Below, in pieces: positions 44,471 through 54,048 of a stretch of 64,000 bases of DNA. The notes beneath the pieces are model-generated. The model saw only the letters and a list, made by a program, of their open reading frames with translations. It did no database searches and was not told where the DNA came from. Numbering within the stretch: position 1 is the stretch's first letter; every line of letters starts with the position of its first letter. The stretch lies in NCBI RefSeq assembly GCF_900258515.1, contig NZ_LT984884.1, positions 3,726,552 to 3,790,551 of the forward strand, in the 5' to 3' direction. This DNA is from Lentibacillus sp. Marseille-P4043 (GTDB lineage: Bacteria; Bacillota; Bacilli; Bacillales; Amphibacillaceae). The translations under genes and the position numbers were made by a program.

Positions 44471-45307
44471 TTATTCGCTAGGAGAATCTGTGGGATCTTT
44501 TCCCTTAACCTGCTTTAACGTTGCTACAATAAGAAAGCTAACAATCACTAATAAGAGCCATGAACTCACCTTTCCTAGATGAACGAGACTCCATGCCTTG
44601 GTTTGGTATGGATACTCCCAAGCCCCAAAGAACGTTGCGATATTTTCAGCTATCCAGATAAAAAATCCGATAAGCACAAAAGAAAATGCGAGTGGCATAC
44701 GGTAACGCTTTCCATTTACCTCATAAGTTACCCATGATTGCCAAAAAACGATAATAACAAGCCCGAACAACCACCAACGGACGTCAATCCAATAATGGTG
44801 GGTAAAAAAATTCAAATAAATCGCAGCTGCAAGAGGGACAACTGCCAAAAACGGTGGCCATTTTACCAGTTCAACCTTTAATCGCCTCCATGCCTGGCAC
44901 AGATAACTTGCTACACTTGCATACATGAAGCCGCTATACAAAGGTACGCCGAAAACTTTGGTATATCCCTCCCCCGGATAAGACCATGAGCCCATATGTA
45001 CCTTGAAAAGTTCAAGCGCAAGTCCGATAAGGTGGAACAATGTGATCACCTTTAGTTCATCCCGTGTTTCAAGCCCAGATCGCACCATCCAGACCTGCAT
45101 TAGAAGGAAAATGATGAGCAGCCAGTCATACCGTGGCAGAAGAGGAAGTGATATGAACTTTGTTAAGGCCAAAGAGACAAAAATAACGACAGGAAACAAA
45201 CATGATAAAGCCTGCTCCCACCCAAAGCGAACAAGCTGTTTTACTGCTCTCATGATTTGTGCCTTCAAAGTTTTTTTCTGATAATTATTTTGAATGGTTA
45301 AATTCAT
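44471..45307 (-). CDS. DUF817 membrane protein
   Basis: Membrane protein of 278 residues with about seven to eight helices, DUF817 family, function unknown. Recognisable blocks are FGWEQALSCLFPVVIF, LPRYDWLLIIFLLMQ, LELFKVHMGSWSYPGEG, GVPLYSGFMYASVASYLCQA and IAENIATFFGAWEYP. ATG 45307 has GGAGAGGAG upstream; the ATG at 45382 would overlap the xre gene. Confidence 0.82.
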   Translation of the reverse strand: MNLTIQNNYQKKTLKAQIMRAVKQLVRFGWEQALSCLFPVVIFVSLALTKFISLPLLPRYDWLLIIFLLMQVWMVRSGLETRDELKVITLFHLIGLALELFKVHMGSWSYPGEGYTKVFGVPLYSGFMYASVASYLCQAWRRLKVELVKWPPFLAVVPLAAAIYLNFFTHHYWIDVRWWLFGLVIIVFWQSWVTYEVNGKRYRMPLAFSFVLIGFFIWIAENIATFFGAWEYPYQTKAWSLVHLGKVSSWLLLVIVSFLIVATLKQVKGKDPTDSPSE

Positions 45308-45365
45308 GAGGTATCTCCTCTCCTGTGCAGTTTTTTTCGTAAAGGGTATTTCCACTCTATTAATT

Positions 45366-45581
45366 TTAGGTATCTTCATCACTTCGGTATTCTAAAAGAT
45401 CTCCAGGCTGACATTCCAACGCTTTACAAATCGCCTCTAAAGTTGATAATCGAATCGCCTTTGCCTTGCCATTTTTCAATACAGAAAGGTTAGCCATTGT
45501 TATTCCAACCCGCTCCGAAAGTTCGGTAACGCTCATTTTCCTTTTAGCCAGCATCACATCAATATTGATTATAATCGCCAT
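45366..45581 (-). CDS. YozG-like XRE-family regulator
   Basis: Small Cro/CI-type regulator of 71 residues: INIDVMLAKRKMSVTELSER, VGITMANLSVLKNGKAKAI (recognition helix) and LEAICKALECQPGDLLEY. It starts ten bases after the end of the DUF2975 gene. This gene pair corresponds to yoaS-yozG of Bacillus subtilis. It probably binds the palindrome in the promoter of the pair. ATG at 45581 follows GAGGTG. Confidence 0.88.
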   Translation of the reverse strand: MAIIINIDVMLAKRKMSVTELSERVGITMANLSVLKNGKAKAIRLSTLEAICKALECQPGDLLEYRSDEDT

Positions 45582-45591
45582 TCTTTTCACC

Positions 45592-46074
45592 TCAGACCGT
45601 TAAATCATTTTCTGATTTGATATCTATTGCCTCTTTTAAAAGCCTTTGAAGAACTGCAGCAAAGACCGCAATCACCATGGAAGCAAAAATAATAACCATT
45701 CCGATTACGATGATGCCTGGCGCGTCGTCTCTCTCTGCCAAAAGATAAAAAAGCGGCATGCCTACCACATATAAAATACTAATTGTGATTGCACAGTATT
45801 TTATCTTCTTTAACGCTCCTACAGATAAATCTGAGAAAGCTTTGTTCTTATCAATATAGCTTAAAAGTTTAAAAGCTTGATACAGGGCAATATAAAACGG
45901 TATTGCCGCCCCATACATAACGATTAAAACAAGATAGTTTATAGAAGCAATATCTGGATACAATTCTTGGGCATAATTCGCTATCTCAGGTACTACAAAT
46001 ATGCACAAAGCAAGAATCGGTATTCCAATAAGAATAACAGCTATTTTTAAGAAAAGTGTTGATCCTCGTTTCAT
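45592..46074 (-). CDS. DUF2975 (YoaS-like) membrane protein
   Basis: Membrane protein of 160 residues with four helices (STLFLKIAVILIGIPILAL, YLVLIVMYGAAIPFYIAL, IKYCAITISILYVVGMPLF, VIGMVIIFASMVIAVFAAV), ending in DIKSENDLTV. KAFSDLSVGALKKIKYC and the final LQRLLKEAIDIKSENDLTV (split) are the DUF2975 signature. First gene of the operon with the XRE regulator. Function unknown. Confidence 0.85.
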   Translation of the reverse strand: MKRGSTLFLKIAVILIGIPILALCIFVVPEIANYAQELYPDIASINYLVLIVMYGAAIPFYIALYQAFKLLSYIDKNKAFSDLSVGALKKIKYCAITISILYVVGMPLFYLLAERDDAPGIIVIGMVIIFASMVIAVFAAVLQRLLKEAIDIKSENDLTV

Positions 46075-46104
46075 AAAAAGCACCTCACCAATATATTATG
46101 ATTT

Positions 46105-46139
46105 GATTTTAACACGATATTTATTGTTTTACAATAAAT
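46105..46139 (-). promoter_or_regulatory. Promoter of the DUF2975-xre pair with palindromic operator
   Basis: On the minus strand TTGTAA, 17 bp, TAAAAT form a promoter. The -35 box lies within the perfect inverted repeat ATTTATTGT-TTT-ACAATAAAT (46119-46139, plus strand). A small XRE regulator bound there would occlude the -35 region, so autoregulation is likely. Confidence 0.6.
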
Positions 46140-46201
46140 AATTATTGATTTTATTTATGTTATTATTGTTACAGGATTATCTTTTAAATTTTAGACAAGA
46201 T

Positions 46202-46236
46202 AAAAAGCATTCCCCTTTATAAGGAAATGCTTTTTA
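46202..46236. terminator. Hairpin between ferredoxin and DUF2975 genes
   Basis: AAAAAGCATTCCCC / AGGAAATGCTTTTT stem with TTTATA loop. It lies about 160 bases after the ferredoxin stop on the minus strand. The rest of the 311-base gap is AT-rich without other features. Confidence 0.6.
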
Positions 46237-46394
46237 ACAATAAGCAAAGTGAACATTGTTATCATGGTCATCTACAATAACTTTTGCAAACATCTGCGTA
46301 AGCTACTTTCAGTCAATTAAAAAAGGATACATGCTCTATATTGAACACAGTATCCATTCACGATGATCGTATGATTAACTTTCTAAGCGGAATT

Positions 46395-46745
46395 TTAAAA
46401 ACCAAATTCATTTTTTGACTGATTTAATAATTGTCGAATCCGGGCCTTATACGGATCTTCCGGGACTTCCACAGTTGCTATTCCATATACCTTTGTTTGG
46501 CAACTAAGCCGCATGCCTTCCTGAATCTTGTCAAATCCGAGACGTTTTTCCTCAATATCTCGTACCTGATTAACACCTTCTTGATTTTTTATGTACACTT
46601 TACATGTTGTACATGACGCTTGACCACCGCACTTATGCCTTAATGGAAACCTGCCTTGCATAGCAGCGCGTAAAATTGTGTGGCCCTTTTTTATATTAAT
46701 TTCTTTCATAGCGTTATCAGCATCACGAAAAATAACTGTAGCCAT
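46395..46745 (-). CDS. 2Fe-2S ferredoxin
   Basis: Plant/adrenodoxin-type [2Fe-2S] electron carrier of 116 residues. Cluster ligands are C39, C45 and C48 (HKCGGQASCTTCKV) and C82 (LSCQTKV), a C-x5-C-x2-C-xn-C arrangement. GHTILRAAMQGRFPL precedes it. The C-terminal ~25 residues (PEDPYKARIRQLLNQ) extend beyond the cluster domain. Redox partner unknown; no reductase is nearby. Confidence 0.92.
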   Translation of the reverse strand: MATVIFRDADNAMKEINIKKGHTILRAAMQGRFPLRHKCGGQASCTTCKVYIKNQEGVNQVRDIEEKRLGFDKIQEGMRLSCQTKVYGIATVEVPEDPYKARIRQLLNQSKNEFGF

Positions 46746-46839
46746 TAAAATGTCCCCTTCAAAAATGTTTCCATATCACAAAATTTTAACACCATTACGT
46801 TTAACATACAACTAGCCGAGATTTTATAATGTTGCCTCT

Positions 46840-46976
46840 TTACGCACTTTCGCTTCCGCAACTGCCACCACCACAGTCTGGTACCCAACCAATTGCTTCT
46901 GGCCATTCGCAGGGAGTTAATTCCTCACCCGTAAATGAATTCTTCCCGTTGAAACCCTCGGTGTTAATTGTTAAAA
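46840..46976 (-). pseudogene. Short cysteine-rich C-terminal coding fragment
   Basis: A frame on the minus strand encodes about 40 residues including PCEWPEAIGWVPD and CGGGSCGSESA before a stop at 46840. It has no ATG, GTG or TTG start in frame: the frame begins after a stop near 46995. The two-cysteine CGGGSC end looks protein-like rather than random. It may be the tail of a gene that lost its beginning or a small protein with an unusual start. I do not recognise a family. Confidence 0.35.
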
Positions 46977-47081
46977 TATTTTTATAAAATGATTATCTAT
47001 GAAACCTTTTTAATCAAAGGCAATGGGCTAATATGAAATAATAATCCACAACTTTACCTCTCGAAAGGTCGGTGTTTATCA

Positions 47082-47888
47082 TTGAATACAATTGGAGTCG
47101 ATGCGGGTGGATCACTTGTGAAAATTAGTTACGAGGAAAAAGGAAAATTGCATACAAAAACGTATCCAATCGAGGAAATTACCGCGTGCTTGAATTGGCT
47201 GCAGATGTTATTCCCAGAAGCCACCCTCAAACTGACTGGCGGGAAAAGCGCTTATTTACAATCAATCGCCAAACAGAGCATCCAGGTGATCGATGAATTT
47301 CAAGCGACTATTAAGGGAACCCGCTATCTGTTAGCGAAGGAAGAACAACAGAAAGCTCCTGATCAATTTATCCAGGTACATATCGGAACAGGAACTTCGA
47401 TTTTCCATGTCACCCCGGACTCTTTTGAACGCCTGCTAGGGACTGGAATTGGTGGTGGTACGTTCATGGGGTTGGGAAAACTTATTTCCGGAAAAGACAC
47501 CTTTAACCAATTAATTGAATTGGCTGCACAAGGATACAGTCAGCATAGTGACTTATTAATTAAGGACATTTATGCGCCAAGCCCCTCCCCGCTTTTAGGT
47601 GATCTAACGGCAAGTAACTTCGGCAAGGCCAATTCAAATGAAAACGCATCGACAGCAGATCATATAGCAAGTCTAGTTAGAATGATCGGCGAGACGTTGG
47701 TGCTACTTGCCACACAAGCTACAACTGCACACCAACTGGAAACCGTTGTATTCACCGGAAGCATGTTGAATGGTAATCAACCGCTAAAAGAACTGATAAA
47801 CAGTTTCCGAGATATAATGGATTTTAACCCGATTTTTTTAGACAAAGGTGCGTATGTCGGAGCAGTAGGTGCATTGCTGGATGTGTGA
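47082..47888 (+). CDS. coaW: Type II pantothenate kinase
   Basis: ATP-dependent pantothenate kinase of the staphylococcal/bacillary type II class, first step of coenzyme A synthesis. The 268-residue protein has the phosphate-1 loop GVDAGGSLVKISY, the hinge HIGTGTSIFHV, the acceptor region LLGTGIGGGTFMGLGKLISG and the C-terminal adenosine loop VVFTGSMLNGNQPL and GAYVGAVGALL. TTG start behind AAAGGTCGG. Insensitive to CoA feedback in relatives. Confidence 0.93.
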   Translation: MNTIGVDAGGSLVKISYEEKGKLHTKTYPIEEITACLNWLQMLFPEATLKLTGGKSAYLQSIAKQSIQVIDEFQATIKGTRYLLAKEEQQKAPDQFIQVHIGTGTSIFHVTPDSFERLLGTGIGGGTFMGLGKLISGKDTFNQLIELAAQGYSQHSDLLIKDIYAPSPSPLLGDLTASNFGKANSNENASTADHIASLVRMIGETLVLLATQATTAHQLETVVFTGSMLNGNQPLKELINSFRDIMDFNPIFLDKGAYVGAVGALLDV

Positions 47889-47973
47889 AAAGTACTCAAT
47901 TCAACGTTAACAGCTACTTCAGGGTGTAAACAATAAAAAATAACATACTAAATGATTTATTGTCATATCAAGG

Positions 47974-48312
47974 TTGTTTTCAAGAACTGGGGAGGTTACT
48001 GAATTTTATAAACGTAAAAAATTTATATTAAGGCTGATTAATTGGATTATTATTTTTATTTTATATTTAATACTAATCTATGCCAGTACAGTGAACTATG
48101 AATACTTTAATATGCAACAACAAACACATCTTACTAGATTATTAATATATATACCCACTGTTTTTATAATTTATATATATGGAGAAGTAAATAAGGTTTT
48201 TGATAAAGAAAAAAATGCAAAATCGAAACATGAAAGGACATATTTGGTACTGGCAGTGCTGTGGACGATTATATTTATCATTCTTAATGTTTACGGTTTC
48301 CTTTTGACGTGA
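47974..48312 (+). CDS. Hypothetical small membrane protein, start unclear
   Basis: Up to 112 residues with three hydrophobic helices (LINWIIIFILYLILIYAS, LLIYIPTVFIIYIYG, LVLAVLWTIIFIILNVYGF) and a charged loop (KVFDKEKNAKSKHERT). GGGGAGG stands at 47989-47995, but no ATG/GTG/TTG follows it in this frame; the upstream TTG at 47974 lacks a site. Either a rare start codon is used or the start was mutated. Family unknown. Confidence 0.45.
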   Translation: MFSRTGEVTEFYKRKKFILRLINWIIIFILYLILIYASTVNYEYFNMQQQTHLTRLLIYIPTVFIIYIYGEVNKVFDKEKNAKSKHERTYLVLAVLWTIIFIILNVYGFLLT

Positions 48313-48633
48313 AATTTTAAGGTTACGGATGTTTTTTATTTATTTGGATTTATCACCAATTTCATCCATGGATTTTGGCGAAGAACCCAAAAAATTATAG
48401 GAAAGATTGGTTTTTATGGTAATTTAGTAATTGTTATTTTGTTCTTCCCTTTCATTTATCACTTTCGGGGAACTTTGATTTTTGGTCCATAAAACTTAGA
48501 TTTGTTAGATAATAAACAGATAGCTTACCTTGAATAAGCTCTTAGTTCGTTAAGTGCAAGGTGAGTGGAAAAGAGTGGAAAAGAACTCCGCGGGATTAGC
48601 AAATTGAAGATGCACATATTTATATGGGAGGTC
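48313..48633. other. AT-rich intergenic region
   Basis: About 320 bases between two small membrane genes, no strong hairpin, no other open frame with a ribosome site. Confidence 0.4.
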
Positions 48634-48636
48634 ATG

Positions 48637-48999
48637 GTGGAAAAATTAGATATAAACAGTATTATACGAAATAAAAAGGCATTATTTTCCTTGTCAGCTT
48701 TTGTGATAATTGTAATAGCAGTTATTTTAATTTACATACTTTCATCAGCTTCAACAACAACAGCAGTTATTACAGTTTTGGAAAAGGGATACTCTAAAGA
48801 CACTCAAGAGGCTTTTATTATAACAGCTCCTCCCAATTCATCTGATGAAATTTATGAAATTAAAATATTAGTAAAAGAGCCTATGGTATGGAATTTAATT
48901 GAAAAAGGAAAAGTCTACACTATCGATTATGATTCGAGACAAAATGATAGGATCTTAAAACAAATTCATATCTTTGGTGACGACAAAGCAATAGAATAA
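48637..48999 (+). CDS. Hypothetical membrane-anchored protein
   Basis: About 120 residues: a short N-terminal charged stretch (EKLDINSIIRNKKALF), one membrane helix (LSAFVIIVIAVILIYILSS) and an extracellular-type beta domain (AVITVLEKGYSKDTQEAF, YEIKILVKEPMVWNLIEKGK, YTIDYDSRQNDRIL). GGGAGG stands five bases before the GTG at 48637 and two before the ATG at 48634, so the GTG is slightly preferred. Not recognised. Confidence 0.55.
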   Translation: MEKLDINSIIRNKKALFSLSAFVIIVIAVILIYILSSASTTTAVITVLEKGYSKDTQEAFIITAPPNSSDEIYEIKILVKEPMVWNLIEKGKVYTIDYDSRQNDRILKQIHIFGDDKAIE

Positions 49000-49146
49000 A
49001 TAACTAACCTTTTATTAGAAGAGTTGGCTAAATGGCTGAATTAGCACTTAGTGATTAGTTTCAATTAAATTAAATCTAGAAATTTAATTAATTTAACAAG
49101 GCAAATTTATTATTCCAGAATAGGGTGCTTTAGTTGAACCAGGAAA

Positions 49147-49184
49147 ACAAAGCTTAGAGATAAAAATTTCTCTAAGCCTTGTTA
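49147..49184. terminator. Terminator hairpin between convergent genes
   Basis: AACAAAGCTTAGAGA / TCTCTAAGCCTTGTT stem with one mismatch around TAAAAATT. Lies between the membrane-anchored protein and the racemase, which point toward each other. Confidence 0.6.
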
Positions 49185-49296
49185 AATGGTATTTATAGTA
49201 CGAATGGTATTGTGAAAATGGAATGCCCTATGTTTTCCTATGTGAATTAGGATTTTGCACCTCGCAAGGAAACCCCTCACTTCATGGGCGTGAAGG

Positions 49297-49995
49297 CTAT
49301 TCCTTAAAAAGCTCCTCAATCATCTTGTCAACATGGATTTCAGTCGTGTTCAACAATGCTAGATCTGTATCATCTTCTTTTATAATCATCGGCAGTTCCG
49401 TACATCCCAAAATGAGGCCATCCAAATTTTCCTTCTCGGCCGTGTCCTGAACTATCTTAAGAAACTCTTTTTTGGTTTGCGGATCAACAATGCCATTTTC
49501 TAATTCATCCACAATTTTTTGATGCAAATATTGCTGTACATCTTCTTCCGGCACGACAATTTCCTTTTCTCCTGTCAGAAAAGGCTTTTTGAAAAAATCA
49601 TGTTCCATCGTAAATTTCGTCCCTAAAAGACCCAATCGCTTCAGTCCTAGTTCATTCGCCTTGTCATATGTTGCCTCCACAATACTGATCATAGGAACAG
49701 CTACCTTTTTCCGCACCTGATCAAATACGATATGTGGGGTATTGGCAGAAATAATAACGAAATCAGCGCCAATGGATTCCAATTTTTGCGCAGCTTCTCC
49801 AACATAATCAACGAGACCATCCAAATTCCCCTCCGAAATGAAACGGAAAATGTTATACATATTAATGCTATTAATGAACAACTCCGGCAGCTCCTGCTTA
49901 CTGTTCACTTTTTCCTGATATTTTTTTATAAATGATTGATAGTAATCAACCGTAGATTCTGGCCCTAAACCTCCGATAATGCCTGCGTGTTTCAT
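49297..49995 (-). CDS. Aspartate/glutamate racemase family protein
   Basis: Cofactor-independent amino-acid racemase fold, 232 residues. The start HAGIIGGLGPESTVDYYQ and the second catalytic motif LILGCTELPMII (Cys near residue 196) are normal. The first cysteine motif CNTxH is replaced: the sequence is ISANTPHIVFD with A84 at the cysteine position. Related single-cysteine members exist, so it may be a racemase with altered stereospecificity, a hydratase/isomerase, or inactive. AAAGGATGGG upstream of the ATG. Confidence 0.85.
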   Translation of the reverse strand: MKHAGIIGGLGPESTVDYYQSFIKKYQEKVNSKQELPELFINSINMYNIFRFISEGNLDGLVDYVGEAAQKLESIGADFVIISANTPHIVFDQVRKKVAVPMISIVEATYDKANELGLKRLGLLGTKFTMEHDFFKKPFLTGEKEIVVPEEDVQQYLHQKIVDELENGIVDPQTKKEFLKIVQDTAEKENLDGLILGCTELPMIIKEDDTDLALLNTTEIHVDKMIEELFKE

Positions 49996-50280
49996 TCGAT
50001 CCCATCCTTTCTTTATAATTCAAATGTTTAGTAAAAAGGTATGTCTACTCTATATTAACACGACTTGTTATTATTTGTGGTAGAATGCTACATTATTTTT
50101 TCGAATTCTTATCCCCTATTTTAAATAGGAAATTTCTATAAATGGCCTGGGTAATTACGGAGTTTTTCGAGGCTAACTGCAGTGGTATATTTTGTGTTCA
50201 AATTTGTAATGATTCGTTCATACTCCATTCATGAAACAGGAATATAATCCAGTTATAACATAAAGATGGAGGCATGAACG

Positions 50281-51315
50281 ATGAAGCTTGCATGGAAAGA
50301 AATGAAGAAGAACAAAGCACGATTTATGATTTTAGGATCAATCGTTTTTTTGGTTAGTTTATTAACATTTATCATATCTGGATTGGCGAATGGCTTGTCC
50401 CACGATAATGCAGCGTTAATTAAAGATTTGCCAGATGGTCAATTTTATATGAACGAGGATGCTGATGAAACATACAACCTTTCTAAAATAGATGAGAGCA
50501 CACAAAATAGAATTATAGATGAGGAAAATGATGCTGTAGCATTTTCCATCCAAATGGGGTTCGTGAACGATGCAGATGACAAACAACATAGTGTTGCTTT
50601 TGCCACCTCGACTGATTCAAAGTTATTCGAAAATGTTGAAGAAGGTGAAATCGTACTCGATGGTTCATTGAAAGATAAAGGTATAAAAGTCGGTGATACA
50701 GTCACAAGCAAGCAATTAAACGGTGATTTTAAAGTGCAGGGATTTGTCGATCAAAAGAAATTCGGCCATGCACCTGTTGCATATATCAATATGAAAAACT
50801 ATCAAGAAATGTTTCACGTACATGAGATGCAAATGGTATTCATCCCTGGAATGGAAAAAGCACAAGACATTTCAGGATTACAATCATTTTCAAACAAGGA
50901 CTTTCTTAACACGATTCCGAGTTACAGCGCAGAACAGATGTCACTCAATATGATTGTTTGGTTCCTAGTCGTCATTAGCGGAATGTTGTTTGCGGTATTC
51001 TTTTATATGATGAACGTGCAAAAAATCGGCTTATATGGAATTTTGAAAGCAATTGGTGTCAAAACAGGCTCCCTATTTAGGATGATGTGGTCACAAATGT
51101 TATTCATTACCGCTATGGCACTCGCACTGTCTGTTGCACTAAGTCAAGGCTTCACCATGTTCGCACCAGATGGAATGCCATTTAATTTAACAATAGAGAC
51201 AACAACGCAACTGGCGATTATTTTCGTGATTATTGGTTTTATTGGAGCTACACTATCCGGTATCCAAATTAAAAAGGTCGAACCACTACAGGCGATCCAG
51301 CAAGGAGAGGTTTAA
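50281..51315 (+). CDS. ABC transporter permease, HrtB/MacB-like
   Basis: FtsX-type permease of 344 residues, four helices with a large extracellular domain between helix 1 (MILGSIVFLVSLLTFIISGL) and helices 2-4 at the C-terminal end (MIVWFLVVISGMLFAVFFYM; FITAMALALSVALSQGF; LAIIFVIIGFIGATLSG). KKVEPLQAIQQGEV is the usual coupling end. Similar to HrtB, the heme-exporting permease, but other MacB-like roles are possible. GGAGG nine bases before the ATG. The ATPase gene begins right after its stop. Confidence 0.85.
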   Translation: MKLAWKEMKKNKARFMILGSIVFLVSLLTFIISGLANGLSHDNAALIKDLPDGQFYMNEDADETYNLSKIDESTQNRIIDEENDAVAFSIQMGFVNDADDKQHSVAFATSTDSKLFENVEEGEIVLDGSLKDKGIKVGDTVTSKQLNGDFKVQGFVDQKKFGHAPVAYINMKNYQEMFHVHEMQMVFIPGMEKAQDISGLQSFSNKDFLNTIPSYSAEQMSLNMIVWFLVVISGMLFAVFFYMMNVQKIGLYGILKAIGVKTGSLFRMMWSQMLFITAMALALSVALSQGFTMFAPDGMPFNLTIETTTQLAIIFVIIGFIGATLSGIQIKKVEPLQAIQQGEV

Positions 51316-51990
51316 ATGACAGCTTTTACGATTGATGAAGTCAAAAAAACATTTACAAATGGGGAAATAAAAGAATCAGTATTAAATGGGATTAATCTTT
51401 CCCTTCATGAAGGTGAAATAACAGCATTGGTAGGTGCATCCGGATCAGGTAAAAGCACACTCCTTACAATAGCTGCAGGCCTTCAACGTGCATCAAATGG
51501 GCAAATCCTTTTTGAAGATCAAAATATGACAAGTATGGGGCAAGAGGAAATTCGAAAAATCCGCGCAACACAGTTCGGTTTCATCTTTCAATCTTCTCAC
51601 CTTGTCCCTTTTCTTACAGTGGAAGAGCAACTGATGCTGATGCTCGATGTTTCAGGCACTAAAATGAAAAAGCGGCAACAAAAAGCGGAAATTGAAAAAG
51701 TTCTTAAATTAGTAGGCATGGATCACCGAAAAGATGCGTATCCTGCTTCATTATCAGGAGGAGAAAAACAGCGAGTAGCTATCTCTCGCGCTATTATTCA
51801 CAAGCCGAAAATGCTGTTTGCGGATGAACCAACAGCTAGCCTAGACTCAACAAAATCAAGGGATGTTATGACACTGATTCAAAAGCTAACAAAGACGTTG
51901 AACATTACAACATTGATGGTAACCCATGATGAAGAAATGCTTCCTTATGCTGATCATATTGTTACAATGAAAGATGGATTGATTATGTGA
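51316..51990 (+). CDS. ABC transporter ATPase, HrtA/LolD-like
   Basis: Nucleotide-binding protein of 224 residues paired with the permease just upstream (start on the base after its stop). Walker A GASGSGKSTLL, Q-loop FGFIFQSSHLVPFLTVEEQ, signature LSGGEKQR and Walker B MLFADEPTASLDS with VTHDEEM switch histidine. Together with the permease it forms an efflux or mechanotransmission system; heme is a guess from HrtA similarity. AAGGAGAGG lies within the permease end. Confidence 0.9.
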   Translation: MTAFTIDEVKKTFTNGEIKESVLNGINLSLHEGEITALVGASGSGKSTLLTIAAGLQRASNGQILFEDQNMTSMGQEEIRKIRATQFGFIFQSSHLVPFLTVEEQLMLMLDVSGTKMKKRQQKAEIEKVLKLVGMDHRKDAYPASLSGGEKQRVAISRAIIHKPKMLFADEPTASLDSTKSRDVMTLIQKLTKTLNITTLMVTHDEEMLPYADHIVTMKDGLIM

Positions 51991-52101
51991 AAGACTTCTT
52001 TTGCTCAGAACTAACCGGTTGAAAATAGGATAAATGAAACTCGAACATGAACAAGGTCAGCCTCCGCACGAAATTTGTGGAGGCTGACCTTGTTTTGCTT
52101 C

Positions 52102-54048
52102 CTACAATGCATCCCTAATAATCCGTTTATAATAAAGCACCGACAGAATACCGAAGATCGAGTACAAGAAGGTATACAACAGCATAACGATAACCATCGG
52201 CGTCAACATTTCTGTACCAAACATAAACCATCCGGATTTAACAGCAAAGTAACTGTGCAACAGCCCAAGTACTAATGGGATTCCAAAGTTAAAGAGCTGC
52301 TTGATTTGAATACCACGTAATAAATCTCCTTGTGTAAAGCCAAGCTTGCGTAAAATCGTGTAGGTGGATTTTTCTTCTTCACTCTCATCCATTTGTTTAA
52401 AATAAAGAATACACCCCGACGTGATTAAGAAGGTTAACCCCAGAAAGCCAACAATGAACATAGTAAGACCCTTTGCTTGTTTCTGTTGGCTGACGCTCTC
52501 CAAGTAACTGTATGCTGGATTTCCCTCCTCGTCATACCAGTCCTGAAAAATGTTATTTGCCTGATTTAGCTGATCGTTATCGACAATGTCAATCCCGATA
52601 TACTCGGAGCCTAAACCTCCTTGAATGTCCGGATCCAAATTTTTTGCCAACTGTTGATAGTCGTTATCATTCACGATTGCAACCGGAAACCCGAATGATA
52701 AAATACTTGACACAATGAATCTATCTTGAAGCTCCGAATACTGCACATTAACGGTATTTTCCTGATTGGATAGGGCAATATCGCCTTTATCTTTAAAGGA
52801 AATGGACTGTGTTAGGATACCTCTAACCCCGGTGAGGACAGCCTCATCGGGCGAAACGCTAATATCCTCTGTTGATTGATCACTGATGACCACCATCCTG
52901 CTATCCGTGAGCTTACCATTGAAATTACTTGGAATGGATTTCAAAGCTTTAGTTATGTCAGCACGAATGGTTATTAAATCAATTTGACTCTGCTCATAAT
53001 CAATTTGTTCCTCATCCAGTTTTTTCATAAAGTCCTCTGCATCACTTGCATTTGTAATGAAAAAGTCATTTGGGACTATCTGCTGTGCCAACTTTTCCGT
53101 TGAATAATAGGAGATATAGGTTAGAGATAATAACCCAATCGCCAAAGCAGAAACGGTTGTAATGACTGTCAACAATACAGCGTTAGACCTCATGCGGAAC
53201 ATGATGGACGACAGGGATAGCACGTTATTAATGGATAAGTAACCGGCTTTCGTTTGACGAATAAGCTGCAGGATAAAACTGACCGATCCTTTAAAAAACA
53301 AGTAGGTACCAATAATAACGGAACCCAAGATGGCCAGCATTACAAAAAGCAGCATATCCCCACTGATATCTCCACTGAATAATTTCGTGGATAAATAATA
53401 TCCGGCAGCAATGAGCCCAATGCCAAATATTCCGACCAGTATCTGTATAACCGACAGTTTTTGGACACGATTCTCCGTCTTGGACCGTGCTTGAAACAGA
53501 GAAAGAACGCTCTGTCTGCGAATAAATAGAAAGTTCATGATCATAATAAACAAATAAATAATCAGAAAGACTACGATTGTTTGCCACATGGCTTTAGCAG
53601 AGAAGTTCAGCGCCGCAACCTGATCGATATCTGTTATTTTGAAAAAAATCATTTTAATCAGCTTGGATGCGGCAAAGCCAAGAAAAATCCCTATAGCTAA
53701 GGAGCCAACATAAAGCGCGAAGTTTTCAATACTCAAAATACGGAAAATCTTGCCCTTGGTCATGCCAATAAGCTGGAATAGGCCAATCTCCTTGCTTCTT
53801 CTTTTAATAAACAACGTGTTGGCATATAATAGAAACACAGCAACAATGGCGATTAGTAATACCGCCCCGGCACGAATTCCTGCTGATCCTTTTACGGTAT
53901 TCGCCCTAGCGTCCATTGCCGGATCAAACTGCAGCGTGACAAATGCAAAGTAAAGCGCCACACTAAAGACTAGGGCGAACACATACAGATAGTAATTCCG
54001 GATATTTTTCTTCAGACTCTGCAAGATCAGGTGATTAATGCTCATCAT
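52102..54048 (-). CDS. BceB-type ABC permease (antimicrobial-peptide resistance)
   Basis: Ten-helix permease of 648 residues with the large extracellular domain typical of BceB-like proteins (about residues 310-520). The start [25 protein letters not shown] (split as [19 protein letters not shown]) and [20 protein letters not shown] are characteristic. It removes or shields cell-wall targets such as UPP from peptide antibiotics and signals to the sensor kinase. It overlaps the ATPase gene end by 14 bases. ATG at 54048. Confidence 0.92.
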   Translation of the reverse strand: MMSINHLILQSLKKNIRNYYLYVFALVFSVALYFAFVTLQFDPAMDARANTVKGSAGIRAGAVLLIAIVAVFLLYANTLFIKRRSKEIGLFQLIGMTKGKIFRILSIENFALYVGSLAIGIFLGFAASKLIKMIFFKITDIDQVAALNFSAKAMWQTIVVFLIIYLFIMIMNFLFIRRQSVLSLFQARSKTENRVQKLSVIQILVGIFGIGLIAAGYYLSTKLFSGDISGDMLLFVMLAILGSVIIGTYLFFKGSVSFILQLIRQTKAGYLSINNVLSLSSIMFRMRSNAVLLTVITTVSALAIGLLSLTYISYYSTEKLAQQIVPNDFFITNASDAEDFMKKLDEEQIDYEQSQIDLITIRADITKALKSIPSNFNGKLTDSRMVVISDQSTEDISVSPDEAVLTGVRGILTQSISFKDKGDIALSNQENTVNVQYSELQDRFIVSSILSFGFPVAIVNDNDYQQLAKNLDPDIQGGLGSEYIGIDIVDNDQLNQANNIFQDWYDEEGNPAYSYLESVSQQKQAKGLTMFIVGFLGLTFLITSGCILYFKQMDESEEEKSTYTILRKLGFTQGDLLRGIQIKQLFNFGIPLVLGLLHSYFAVKSGWFMFGTEMLTPMVIVMLLYTFLYSIFGILSVLYYKRIIRDAL

